Positions 11,622 to 21,467 of a stretch of 64,000 bases of DNA are shown piece by piece. The position numbers were made by a program, and so were the translations under genes. Source of the DNA: Abelmoschus esculentus (Eukaryota > Streptophyta > Magnoliopsida > Malvales > Malvaceae); contig JAUCBN010000001.1 of the NCBI GenBank assembly GCA_035048815.1, forward strand, positions 20,165,001 through 20,229,000, read 5' to 3'. Below the pieces are notes generated by a model. It was not told where the DNA came from, did no database searches, and saw only the letters and a list, made by a program, of their open reading frames with translations. Every line of letters begins with the position of its first letter. Position 1 is the first letter of the stretch.

Positions 11622-13013
11622 TGATATAGGGGTTCGTTGCTTCAAAAACAACGATCCTTATTTGAAATGGATCTAGGATAATAGCAAGCAAGTCTCTACA
11701 ATAAAAAAACAATATGGATGTTAGAGTGATGTTAAAACGATAAGAAAACAAAGAAAGAAAAGGGATGAAGGAATTCTGGCAGTTTCTGGAGGTTAATGAA
11801 GATGAAATGCTCCGAGGGCTTTCATAGCAGCATTAAAACGTCCAAAATGACAGAATTGGATGTTTAAGTTGCTGGAAAATAACAACGACGTTGAACTCGA
11901 AAGAACCCGAACAATATACTGAGCGGACCCGAATTGAATACATTCTTCGTCAACGAACTTGGACCTTCTAGATAGCGATCTAGGAACCCGAAGTATCAAG
12001 GATTTGACACACTCAAACAAAGTCTGAATTTGTCAAGAAAAGTTCAATGAAGAACTGAAATTAAGAGAAAATCTCACAAGTGATTTTATTCATAAAATGT
12101 CTAACCCTTTATCATTACAAAATACACATATATATAGGCAAATACAAGGATAAAGGCTTCCAAAATACAAGGCTGGAATTGAAATAGGGTGGTTGCTGAA
12201 AATTCAAAAGGTGTGGCTGAAATTCAAACAAAATTAATCATGTGCATTTTGTTTGAATTTTTTAAAAAAAGCATGTGGTTTATTGTTTGAAATTTAAAGT
12301 TTTGTGCTTATCCTTTCAATTTTCGTACATGCCTTGCACACACACATGTGAAAGTCCTTACACATGCCGTGCACATGCTTGGAGTGGTGTAGGATGCCCC
12401 ACATGCTGGTCACATGCTTGGAGGAAACTCTCCCATGTGTAGGACACCTTTCAACTACTTCTGGACTTGTCAGCTAGAGTTGAGCTGATTGGAGCTAAGG
12501 TGAGCTGAATTCAGATAGCTAAAATGTATTGAACTTAGTTGAGCTGAAATGAGCTGCATACGAATATTCTCCCGAGCTGAGGATAAACCTTAAGTTAGTA
12601 CCCTTGTACCTATGAGAAAACAAAGCAACCATCCATCAAAAGTATGGAAACTTATTGAGATATGTATGAAAACATATAAACAAGCTGAAAACATGATGCA
12701 AACATGTTTATGAGCTATGAAACTTATTGAAACATGTAATACTTAATATATATAATGCATACACTTATGTACTAACTCTAACTAATGCAAACACACATAT
12801 AAATACTAAGTATAACTAAAGTTGTTACACATCAGTATGTAACACGTTAAAAGGCATATCTCCTAAGGTACAAGCATCATTAAAGGTATTAAGAATGAGT
12901 AAAAATTTTAGTGAAAGAACTTACCTGATTTGCTTTGCCTTGGATCGAGTGATTGGTCCTAATGGTAAGACCTCCAGATCAGCTTCCTTAGCTCCATATA
13001 TGTGCTCACATCA
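11622..13013 (-). repeat. Solo LTR A2 (A-family) in the satellite
   Basis: It runs TGATATAGGGGTTCGTTGC... to ...GTGCTCACATCA in plus orientation, 1392 bp, as a minus-strand LTR. The flanks are GGGGT (11617-11621) and GTGGT (13014-13018): a 5-bp target duplication with one mismatch, in satellite phase. No primer site or internal region is present, so it is a solo LTR left by LTR-LTR recombination. Read on the minus strand it still encodes the GPITRSKAK-type pol tail near its start. It is more diverged than the LTRs of element A. Confidence 0.88.
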
Positions 13014-13562
13014 GTGGTCGTCTGTCACAGTATACGCTCAAAGAGAGGGGATGTTCACCATGACATGCACTCGAAGAGATGGGTCATTCATCGGAACATA
13101 CGCTCAAAGAGAGGGGTCGTCCGTCACAGTATATGCTCAAAGAGAGGGAACGTTCACCATGACATGCACTCGAAGAGAGGGTTCATCGATCACGGTACAC
13201 GCTCAAAGAGAGGGATTATTCATTATGACATGCACTCCAAGGGAGGGGTTATTCATCGCGACATATGCTTAAAGAGAGGGGAAATCAATCACGGTATACG
13301 CTCAAAAAGAGGGATCATTCATTATGGCATGTACTCGATGAGAGGGGGCATTCATCGTGACATACGCTCAAAGAGAAGGGGTCGTCCAACACGGTATACT
13401 CTCTAAGAAAGGGAATGTTCATTATGACATGCACTCGAAAAGAGGGGTCATTCAACACGACATACACTCAAAGAGAAGGGTCGTCCATCACGGTATACAG
13501 TCTAAGAAAGGGACCGTTCATTATGACAAGCACTCGAAGAGAGGTCATTCATTGCGACATAT
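13014..13562 (+). repeat. Satellite block 2
   Basis: About 550 bp of the same 33-bp monomers and the same orientation as block 1, bounded by solo LTR A2 and element A. The last bases before element A are CATAT (13558-13562), the left copy of its target duplication. Confidence 0.95.
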
Positions 13563-13911
13563 TGATGTGAGCACATCATGTCAAGTTCAACAAGTTGATC
13601 CGGAGGTCTTACCATCAGGACCTATCACACGTTCTAAGGCAAAGAAATATAGGGAAGCTCTTTTCCTTACTTGTTCTAACATTTCAGATTCATTTGAGAA
13701 TGTTCATGCCTTAGAATATGTTGTTTATAATGTGTTGCATGTTGATATGTGACATATTTAGGTATATATATTAGTATGTGTGTTTACTTACGTATATACT
13801 ATGTTAATTATGTTTGCATTTGGTTTTAAGTGTGTTTGTGTCGTTAAAATAAGACTACAAGGCTTTTTAGATGTGTTTGCCTTGTTCTAATATAGGTACT
13901 TAGGAGAACCT

Positions 13912-14150
13912 TAGCTCAAGTGGGCATACCCAGCTCATCTCCAGCTCAGGAGAGCGTATGCAGTTCAATACCAGCTCAAGTGGATTATATTTAGCTTAGA
14001 AGAAGCTCAATAGTGTGCACGCAGCTCACCTTAGCTCGGGGCAGCTCAGAGGCTTAGCTCCCAGCTCCATTTAGCTCCTAACACTCTTAGCTAGTTCGTT
14101 TCATCAGCTTATCTCCATTACCAGCTCAACTCAACTCAAGTTGAAGTGAC
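13912..14150 (+). promoter_or_regulatory. AGCTC pentamer cluster in the LTR U3
   Basis: I count about 12 copies of AGCTC in roughly 240 bp, mostly on one strand, upstream of the TATA-like box. The same cluster is at 20350-20590 in the 3' LTR and, on the other strand, near 44870-45100 in element C. Spacing is irregular, so it is not a simple tandem repeat. An enhancer or factor-binding role is inference. Confidence 0.5.
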
Positions 14151-14489
14151 CTACAGCAGCTGAAACCTATCGTACACGAAGAGCAGGTGTCTTACGCATG
14201 TGCCATGCATGTGGGGCCCACATAGCACCCTTTTCCACATGTTTGGGCGTCCAAAAGGAAGCAAGCCAAACAAGGCCCTTGCTTTGAAGACCAATCAGCA
14301 ACATTGGATAAGAATGAGTGGTTTCTTATTCAAATTCAAACATTAAACACATGTTTAATGTGTTTTAAGTGCCAAAACATGTGGCTAAGGATATTAGGAG
14401 CCTAGGAGAAGTTATTTGAGCATTTAAATTTTAATTTTCGTTTGAATTAAGGCCACAAATTCAAATTTGGCCAACTTCTCCTTTATTCC

Positions 14490-14499
14490 TATATATTTA
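14490..14499 (+). promoter_or_regulatory. TATA-like box of the A-family LTR
   Basis: TATATATTTA lies in the 5' LTR, followed about 45 bp later by AATAAAATC. It is repeated in the 3' LTR near 20933-20942 and in the other family copies. The position fits a U3/R boundary. Confidence 0.55.
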
Positions 14500-15025
14500 C
14501 TTAATTTTGTAAAGACAAGGGTAGATATTTTATGAATAAAATCACTTGTGAGATTTTCTGTCAATTTCAGTTCTTCATTGAACTTTTCTTGACAAATTCA
14601 GACTTTGTTTGAGTGTGTCAAATCCTTGATACTTCGGGTTCCTAGATCGCTATCTAGAGGGTCCAAGTCCGTTGATGAAGAACGTATTCGATTCGGGTCC
14701 GCTCAGTATATTGTTCGGGTTCTTTCGAGTTCAACGTCGTTGTTATTTCCCAGCAACTTAAACATCCAATTCTGCCATTTTGGACGTTTTAATGCTTCCA
14801 TGAAAGCCCTCGAAGCATTTCATCTTCATTAACCTCCAGAAACTGCCAGATTTCCTTCATCCCTTTTCTTTTTTGTTTTATTTTTTTTCTTTGTTTTCTT
14901 ATTGTTTTAACATCATTCTAACATCCATAATGTTGTGTTTATTGCAGAGACTTGCTTGCTATTATCCTAGATCCGTTTCAAACAAGGATCGTTGTTTTTG
15001 AAGCAACGAATTCCCCCATATCATA

Positions 15026-15037
15026 TGGTATCAGAGC
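15026..15037 (+). promoter_or_regulatory. Primer-binding site of element A
   Basis: TGGTATCAGAGC, the plant tRNA-iMet primer site, two bases downstream of the LTR end. Confidence 0.93.
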
Positions 15038-15886
15038 TTTGGTTGGATATTAGCACTTTCTGCACTACATATATCAAAAACAACAAAAAAAAAAGAAAAA
15101 AAATTCGAAATTCTACAAAAAAAAAGAAAGTCAAAGTCAAAGTTTGACCAAAAAAGTCAAAGTCAACAAAAGAAATTCGAAAAATTTGAAAAAAAATCAC
15201 ATTTGAATATTTAGTGTATTTTCATGTTTATATGTGCTGTTTGACCACAAAAATGATGAAGGATGCTTACGTTTACCATGGAATGCTTCTAAATCACTTA
15301 AAACGACGTGTTCTTGTTTGTTCGGTGATAGGATTATGGTAAGCATTTCTAATGCAGTAAGTACTTCATTTCCAGCCTTAATTCACTTTGTTCTTCATTA
15401 ATTCCAGCCTTATTCTTGTTTTTCTTTTGTTTTTTTTTTGCAGCCTTGTTTTTCTTTCTTTTTTACTTTCTAGCATTGTTTTTCTTTTGTTTTACTATCC
15501 AACCTTGCTTTTTGTTTGTTTTCTTTATTTAGCAGCCTTTGTGTCATCTAAACAGACCCTAATTCACTTTTAACTCTTGTTTGTACCACCGTTACATATA
15601 TCTTTGAGTTTGACACAGATAACAAGTTTGAAGGATCAGATTAGTTCCTTAAAGAGCTGTTTGCAAGAAAACGAGAGGAAAAGGCATTCGAGAGTGTGAG
15701 CACAGAAGGGGAATCAAATGAGCCTTTCAAGTATTCCCGAGTGAAACACGAGCGCTGAGTGTTACTTTGTTGAGTGCATTGTTCTTTTGAAGTGATCTGC
15801 GAGAATTTGTTGTGTGTGCAGTGAGGGACTTTAAAATTTCGTTTATTTAACACAATAGTTTTCTTTTCTTGTTTTTCGTTGCTGCA
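15038..15886 (+). other. 5' leader of element A (non-coding)
   Basis: About 850 bp between primer site and gag ATG, A-rich then T-rich, with no plausible coding frame. It is conserved in B (8552-9356) and in part in C (43201-43969), which suggests a packaging or translation-control role for element RNA; this is inference. Confidence 0.75.
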
Positions 15887-18364
15887 ATGACAGGTAATGA
15901 CGATCGTAGTCCCGGTGGAAGTAATCCACCAGATTTGCAAATGCAGGCTTTTACTCGAACCTTGCAGCGTCTTTTAGACCAAGCATTGGAGCCTATTCAG
16001 TCTCGTTTGGATAGAATAGATGGGGGTGGTTCCCAATCTGTCCAAAATGAGAATCTTGATGAAAACGACGTCGAACAATCACCACGGACGAATCAACGAC
16101 CAGGACGTGCAGTTGATGATAATATTTCTAACATAAAAGTTGCTATACCTTCTTTTCAGGGACATTCAGATCCAGATGCTTATCTAACATGGGAAAGTAA
16201 AGTTGAACACGTGTTCGAGTGTTACAATTACTCGGAACAAAAGAAAGTACGACTAGCAATTTTGGAGTTTGTTGACTATGCACTATTGTGGTGGGATCAA
16301 TTACTGGTTAGTCGACGACGTGCGGGTGAAGGACCAGTGAGAACATGGGACGAAATGAAGCGTATCATGCGGAAACAGTTTGTTCCTTCTCACTATCATC
16401 GTGATTTATTTCAGAAATTACAAACTTTGAAACAGGGCAATAGGAGCGTCGAGGATTATTTCAAGGAAATGGAGATGTCCATGATGCATGCGAACATAGT
16501 TGAGGATCGTGAGGCGACTATGGCTCGGTTTATGGCAGGTTTGAATTTTGAAATTGCTAACGTTGTTGAATTGCAGCATTATGTCGAATTCGATGACATG
16601 GTGCATATGGCGATAAAAATTGAGCGGCAACAACGTAGAAAAGTTTCTACTCGAGGTAATACTACTCCATTTAAATCTTTTACGAATCCATTATATACCC
16701 CTAACCATGCTAGGAAACAAGCACCACAAGCGCCACTTCGGATTCAAGAACAAGGTGAGTCTAGCAAGCCAAAGCCTCCCGTTGCTGATAATGGGCATGG
16801 TAAACAAAAAGTGGTTGTACGAGAGAGATCGAGAGATATTCAATGTTTTAAGTGCCTTGGTCGAGGACATGTTGCTAGCCAGTGTCCTAATCGTAGGGTT
16901 ATGTTGATGCGAGATGATGGAGAGATTGAGTCAGATTCTGAAGAAGAACCACATGAGATCCCTGATGAAGATGATAAAGAGGATGTCCTAGAAGTTGCTG
17001 AGACTGGTAAGGTAATGGAAATTATGGTTGTTAAACGTAGTCTGAGTGTGCAACAGGTTCAGGATGAACAACAACGCGAGAATATCTTTCACACGCGATG
17101 CAAAATTCAAGATAAGGTATGTGCTATTATTATTGATAGCGGTAGTTGTTCTAATGTTGCTAGTTCAATGATGGTTGACAGGTTAGGTCTCAAGACAACA
17201 AAGCACCCGAATCCGTACAAATTGCAATGGTTGAATGACGGGGGAGAACTTAAAGTAACAAAACAAGTTGTTATACCGTTTTCGATCGGAAGTTACAAGG
17301 ACGAGGTCCTTTGTGATGTTGTGTCGATGGATGCTACTCACCTTCTTTTGGGACGCCCTTGGCAATATGACAAGAAGGTAATGCATGATGGTTTTACAAA
17401 TCGATACTCTTTTATGCATGCAGGTAAGAAGATTACTTTGGCTCCTTTGACACCGAGTCAAGTGATGGAAGATCAAGCAAGCTTAAAAAAGAGTAACGAA
17501 GCTGCAAAGGAGAAGAAAAAGATGAATGTTTATGCAAGCAATCGAGAAATCAGGAAATGTCTTTTCTCTCACCAATCTTTGCTTATTTTAATATTTAAAG
17601 ATTATTGTTTATTGACTGACTTTCCTTCTGATTTGCCGGCATCAATTGTTTTCCTTTTGCAGGAATTTAAGGATGTGTTTCCAGAAGAAACACCGAGGGG
17701 ATTGTCACCTCTTCGTGGCATTGAGCACCAAATTGACTTTATCCCAGGTGCTACTATTCCAAATCGACCAGCTTATCGAACTAACCCCAAAGAGACGAAA
17801 GAGCTTCAAAGACAAGTGACAGAATTAATGGACAAGGGTTATATTCGAGAGAGTCTGAGTCCGTGTGTTGTTCTGGTACTGTTAGTACCGAAGAAAGATG
17901 GGTCTTGGAGGATGTGCGTAGACTGTAGAGCTGTAAATCAGATTACAATTAAGTATCGTCATCCTATTCCCAGACTTGATGATATGTTGGACGAGCTTTG
18001 TGGAGCCGTCATCTTCTCCAAAATTGACCTAAAGAGTGGATATCATCAGATTCGCATGCGAGAAGGCGATGAATGGAAGACAGCCTTCAAAACGAAGCTA
18101 GGTTTGTACGAATGTGCACAGGGTGTTGAAGTCGATCCTGAGAAGATAAAGGCAATTCAGGAATGGCCACAACCAACATCGATTACTCAAGTTAGATCTT
18201 TTTATGGCTTAGCTAGTTTCTATCGTCGGTTTGTTCCTAACTTCAGTTCTATTACCGCACCCTTAACAGGGATTATTAAGAAGAATTCTAGCTTCTTATG
18301 GGTTAAAGAACAAGAAGATGCCTTTTTGAAAATTAAGGATTGTTTAACGAAGTCAAATACCTAA
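15887..18364 (+). CDS. Element A gag-protease-RT polyprotein, RT catalytic core deleted
   Basis: The start is the ATG at 15887 (MTGNDDRSPGG); the frame is also open just upstream, but without an ATG. Residues about 83-250 are the CRM-type Gag capsid region (AIPSFQGHSDPDAYLTWE, EDREATMARFMAGLN). The zinc knuckle CFKCLGRGHVASQC is at 320-333, an acidic linker at about 343-372, and the protease DSGS at 417-420. RT runs from about 600 with KKDGSWRMCVDCRAVNQ and IFSKIDLKSGYHQI (Asp 714). At residue 743 the frame jumps from LGLYE to AQGVEVDPEKIKAIQEWP. Element B has about 86 more codons here, including YFDD, so about 258 bp are missing in frame. A lesion at about 18350-18360 then shifts the frame to a stop at 18362-18364. 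Gag and protease look usable; RT cannot be catalytic. Confidence 0.93.
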   Translation: MTGNDDRSPGGSNPPDLQMQAFTRTLQRLLDQALEPIQSRLDRIDGGGSQSVQNENLDENDVEQSPRTNQRPGRAVDDNISNIKVAIPSFQGHSDPDAYLTWESKVEHVFECYNYSEQKKVRLAILEFVDYALLWWDQLLVSRRRAGEGPVRTWDEMKRIMRKQFVPSHYHRDLFQKLQTLKQGNRSVEDYFKEMEMSMMHANIVEDREATMARFMAGLNFEIANVVELQHYVEFDDMVHMAIKIERQQRRKVSTRGNTTPFKSFTNPLYTPNHARKQAPQAPLRIQEQGESSKPKPPVADNGHGKQKVVVRERSRDIQCFKCLGRGHVASQCPNRRVMLMRDDGEIESDSEEEPHEIPDEDDKEDVLEVAETGKVMEIMVVKRSLSVQQVQDEQQRENIFHTRCKIQDKVCAIIIDSGSCSNVASSMMVDRLGLKTTKHPNPYKLQWLNDGGELKVTKQVVIPFSIGSYKDEVLCDVVSMDATHLLLGRPWQYDKKVMHDGFTNRYSFMHAGKKITLAPLTPSQVMEDQASLKKSNEAAKEKKKMNVYASNREIRKCLFSHQSLLILIFKDYCLLTDFPSDLPASIVFLLQEFKDVFPEETPRGLSPLRGIEHQIDFIPGATIPNRPAYRTNPKETKELQRQVTELMDKGYIRESLSPCVVLVLLVPKKDGSWRMCVDCRAVNQITIKYRHPIPRLDDMLDELCGAVIFSKIDLKSGYHQIRMREGDEWKTAFKTKLGLYECAQGVEVDPEKIKAIQEWPQPTSITQVRSFYGLASFYRRFVPNFSSITAPLTGIIKKNSSFLWVKEQEDAFLKIKDCLTKSNT

Positions 18365-20195
18365 CTTTGATAAAACTTTTGAAATTGAATGTGATGCTTC
18401 TGGAGTTGGTATAGGCGCTGTGCTAATGCAGGAAAAAAGGCCCATTGCATACTTTAGTGAAAAGCTTAGTGGAGCAACATTGAATTATCCAGTCTACGAC
18501 AAGGAGATGTACGCACTAATTCGGGCATTGGAGACATGGCAACATTACTTGTTGCCTAAGGAGTTTGTGATTCACACTGATCATGAGGCTTTACGATATA
18601 TCACAGGTCAACATAAATTGAATAAACGACATGCTAAATGGGTTGAATTTTTAGAGTCTTTTCCTTATGTCATTCGTTATAAAAAGGGTAAAGATAATGT
18701 CGTTGTTGATGCTTTATCACGTAGATATGTGCTTTTGAATTACCTTGACTCACATTTGATTGGATTTGCATATATACGTGACTTGTATGTTGATGATTCT
18801 GATTTTAGAGATAAGTATAATGCTTGTGAGAAAGGTGCAAATGGAAAGTTTTACAGGCATGATGGTTATATTTTCAAAGAAAATAGGATATGCATTCCAC
18901 AGGGTTCAATGCGTGATATTCTGATCCGTGAAGCACATGAGGGTGGATTGATGGGTCACTTTGGAGTCACCAAGACGTTAAAGACATTGAAAGAACATCT
19001 ATTTTGGCCTAAGATGCATAGAGACGTAGAAAGGTACTGTGAACGTTGTGTGACATGTAAGAAAGCAAAATCGAAGGTTTCACCACATGGTATGTACTTA
19101 CCTCTACCTATTCCTGATTCCCCTTGGACTGATATTTCAATGGATTTTGTTTTGGGATTGCCTCGAACTAGAAATGGTAGAGATAGTGTCTTTGTTGTGG
19201 TTGATAGATTCTCTAAGATGGCACATTTCATTGCATGCCATAAGACTGATGATGCTGTTAATGTGGCTAACTTTTTCTTTAGAGAGATTGTTCGATTACA
19301 TGGTATTCCTAGGTCAATTGTTTCTGACAGGGATGTTAAGTTTCTGAGTCATTTCTGGAGGACTCTTTGGAGCAAAATAGGTACAAAACTCATGTTTTCT
19401 ACTACTTGTCATCCCCAGACTGATGGACAAACTGAGGTTGTTAATCGTGTTTTATCTACTTTGTTGCGTTCCATCATTAAAAAGAACATTAGGATTTGGG
19501 AAGATTGTTTGCCACATGTTGAGTTTGCGTATAATCGTGCTATACATTCTGCTACTAAGATGTCACCATTTGAGATTGTTTATGGTTTTAACCCTATTAC
19601 GCCTCTATATTTGTTACCATTGCCACAGGAACAAGTGACGAACAGAGACGGTCAAGCGAAAGCAGAATATGTGAAGAAGTTGCATCAACAGGTGAAGGAG
19701 AATTTAGAACGAAGGACTCAACAGTACGAAAAGCAAGCAAATAAGGGAAGAAAGCGAGTCACCTTTGATGTTGGTGATTGGGTTTGGGTTCACTTCCGAA
19801 AGGAACGATTTCCAGCCCAAAGGTGGTCTAAGTTGTTATCGCGAGGAGATGGTCCTTTTCAGGTGTTGGAGAAAGTGAATGACAACGCCTACAAGATAGA
19901 CTTACCGGGCGAGTACACTGTAAGTGCCACATTTAATGTTTCTGATTTAACCCCGTATGATATTTCTGTAGATTTGAGGTCAAATCCTTTTCAAGAAAGG
20001 GGGGATGATGTGAGAACATCATGTCAAGTTCAACAAGTTGATCCGGAGGTCTTACCATCAGGACCTATCACACGTTCTAAGGCAAAGAAATATAGGGAAG
20101 CTCTTTTCCTTACTTGTTCTAACATTTCAGATTCATTTGAGAATGTTCATGCCTTAGAATATGTTGTTTATAATGTGTTGCATGTTGATATGTGA
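18360..20195 (+). CDS. Element A RNase H and integrase with C-terminal tail in the LTR
   Basis: This is the rest of pol, displaced by the frameshift near 18355, and it has no start of its own. RNase H: ECDASGVGIGAVLMQ, DKEMYALIRALE, HTDHEALRY, VDALSRRY. Integrase: zinc-finger His residues in EAHEGGLMGHFG and Cys in CERCVTC; catalytic residues in SMDFVLG, VSDRDVKF and GQTEVVNR. The C-terminal part holds DVGDWVWVHFRKERFP and NVSDLTPYD. The frame passes the polypurine tract, enters the 3' LTR at 20006 and ends with PSGPITRSKAKKYREALF and a stop at 20193-20195. A pol frame that overlaps the LTR with a short motif instead of a classical chromodomain is, as I recall, typical of CRM elements, where the tail is thought to guide integration to centromeric chromatin. 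Confidence 0.92.
   Translation, partial: PNFDKTFEIECDASGVGIGAVLMQEKRPIAYFSEKLSGATLNYPVYDKEMYALIRALETWQHYLLPKEFVIHTDHEALRYITGQHKLNKRHAKWVEFLESFPYVIRYKKGKDNVVVDALSRRYVLLNYLDSHLIGFAYIRDLYVDDSDFRDKYNACEKGANGKFYRHDGYIFKENRICIPQGSMRDILIREAHEGGLMGHFGVTKTLKTLKEHLFWPKMHRDVERYCERCVTCKKAKSKVSPHGMYLPLPIPDSPWTDISMDFVLGLPRTRNGRDSVFVVVDRFSKMAHFIACHKTDDAVNVANFFFREIVRLHGIPRSIVSDRDVKFLSHFWRTLWSKIGTKLMFSTTCHPQTDGQTEVVNRVLSTLLRSIIKKNIRIWEDCLPHVEFAYNRAIHSATKMSPFEIVYGFNPITPLYLLPLPQEQVTNRDGQAKAEYVKKLHQQVKENLERRTQQYEKQANKGRKRVTFDVGDWVWVHFRKERFPAQRWSKLLSRGDGPFQVLEKVNDNAYKIDLPGEYTVSATFNVSDLTPYDISVDLRSNPFQERGDDVRTSCQVQQVDPEVLPSGPITRSKAKKYREALFLTCSNISDSFENVHALEYVVYNVLHVDM
19993..20005 (+). promoter_or_regulatory. Polypurine tract of element A
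   Basis: AAGAAAGGGGGGA directly abuts the 3' LTR start (TGATG at 20006). It primes plus-strand DNA and lies inside the pol coding frame. Confidence 0.88.
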
Positions 20196-21467
20196 CATAT
20201 TTAGGTATATATATTAGTATGTGTGTTTACTTACGTATATACTATGTTAATTATGTTTGCATTTGGTTTTAAGTGTGTTTGTGTCGTTAAAATAAGACTA
20301 CAAGGCTTTTTAGATGTGTTTGCCTTGTTCTAATATAGGTACTTAGGAGAACCTTAGCTCAAGTGGGCATACCCAGCTCATCTCCAGCTCAGGAGAGCGT
20401 ATGCAGTTCAATACCAGCTCAAGTGGATTATATTTAGCTTAGAAGAAGCTCAATAGTGTGCACGCAGCTCACCTTAGCTCGGGGCAGCTCAGAGGCTTAG
20501 CTCCCAGCTCCATTTAGCTCCTAACACTCTTAGCTAGTTCGTTTCATCAGCTTATCTCCATTACCAGCTCAACTCAACTCAAGTTGAAGTGACCTACAGC
20601 AGCTGAAACCTATCGTACACGAAGAGCAGGTGTCTTACGCATGTGCCATGCATGTGGGGCCCACATAGCACCCTTTTCCACATGTTTGGGCGTCCAAAAG
20701 GAAGCAAGCCAAACAAGGCCCTTGCTTTGAAGACCAATCAGCAACATTGGATAAGAATGAGTGGTTTCTTATTCAAATTCAAACATTAAACACATGTTTA
20801 ATGTGTTTTAAGTGCCAAAACATGTGGCTAAGGATATTAGGAGCCTAGGAGAAGTTATTTGAGCATTTAAATTTTAATTTTCGTTTGAATTAAGGCCACA
20901 AATTCAAATTTGGCCAACTTCTCCTTTATTCCTATATATTTACTTAATTTTGTAAAGACAAGGGTAGATATTTTATGAATAAAATCACTTGTGAGATTTT
21001 CTCTCAATTTCAGTTCTTCATTGAACTTTTCTTGACAAATTCAGACTTTGTTTGAGTGTGTCAAATCCTTGATACTTCGGGTTCCTAGATCGCTATCTAG
21101 AGGGTCCAAGTCCGTTGACGAAGAACGTATTCGATTCGGGTCCGCTCAGTATATTGTTCGGGTTCTTTCGAGTTCAACGTCGTTGTTATTTCCCAGCAAC
21201 TTAAACATCCAATTCTTCCATTTTGGACGTTTTAATGCTTCCATGAAAGCCTTCGGAGCATTTCATCTTCATTAACCTCCCAAAACTGCCAGAATTCCTT
21301 CATCCCTTTTCTTCTTTGTTTCATTTTTTTTTCTTTGTTTTCTTATTGTTTTAACATTATTCTAACATCCATAATGTTGTGTTTATTGCAGAGACTTGCT
21401 TGCTATTATCCTAGATCCGTTTCAAACAAGGATCATTGTTTTTGAAACAACGAATTCCCCCATATCA
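20006..21467 (+). repeat. Element A 3' LTR
   Basis: Near-identical copy of 13563-15023, ending ATCA at 21464-21467 and followed by the target duplication CATAT. Differences seen by eye include C/A in the first 15 bases, G/C near 21003, T/C near 21119 and several in U5. Confidence 0.93.

Larger units (their letters stand above)
13563..15023 (+). repeat. Element A 5' LTR
   Basis: It starts TGATGTGAGCACATC and ends CCCCCATATCA. Its first 190 bp carry the end of a pol-like frame (TSCQVQQVDPEVLPSGPITRS..., stop at 13750-13752). Then come an AGCTC-rich stretch, a TATA-like box near 14490, AATAAAATC near 14535 (possible polyadenylation region) and U5. The terminal TGAT and ATCA form a 4-bp inverted repeat. 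Confidence 0.93.
13563..21467 (+). mobile_element. Gypsy element A: CRM-like chromovirus, complete ends, 7.9 kb
   Basis: Full structure: 5' LTR 13563-15023, primer site, leader, gag-pro-RT, RNase H-integrase, polypurine tract, 3' LTR 20006-21467. A perfect 5-bp target duplication CATAT (13558-13562 and 21468-21472) lies in satellite sequence. The two LTRs are 1461 and 1462 bp and by eye differ at about a dozen sites, so insertion is recent. The Gag type, LTR ends TGAT...ATCA and a pol frame that continues into the 3' LTR fit the CRM clade. It is nevertheless defective: the RT catalytic segment is deleted and a frameshift separates RT from RNase H. Confidence 0.95.

Noticed and set aside
13357..13752. 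A fusion protein of satellite repeat and pol tail
   Set aside because: The frame merely runs from satellite across the LTR start into the pol tail encoded in the 5' LTR. The insertion point (CATAT duplication) explains it.
14605..14832. A 75-codon open frame (FECVKSLILRVPRSLSRG...) found in all A-family LTRs
   Set aside because: It has no ATG (the start would be TTG) and lies in the R/U5 part. Its conservation is that of the LTR itself, seen equally in A2, both A LTRs and both C LTRs.
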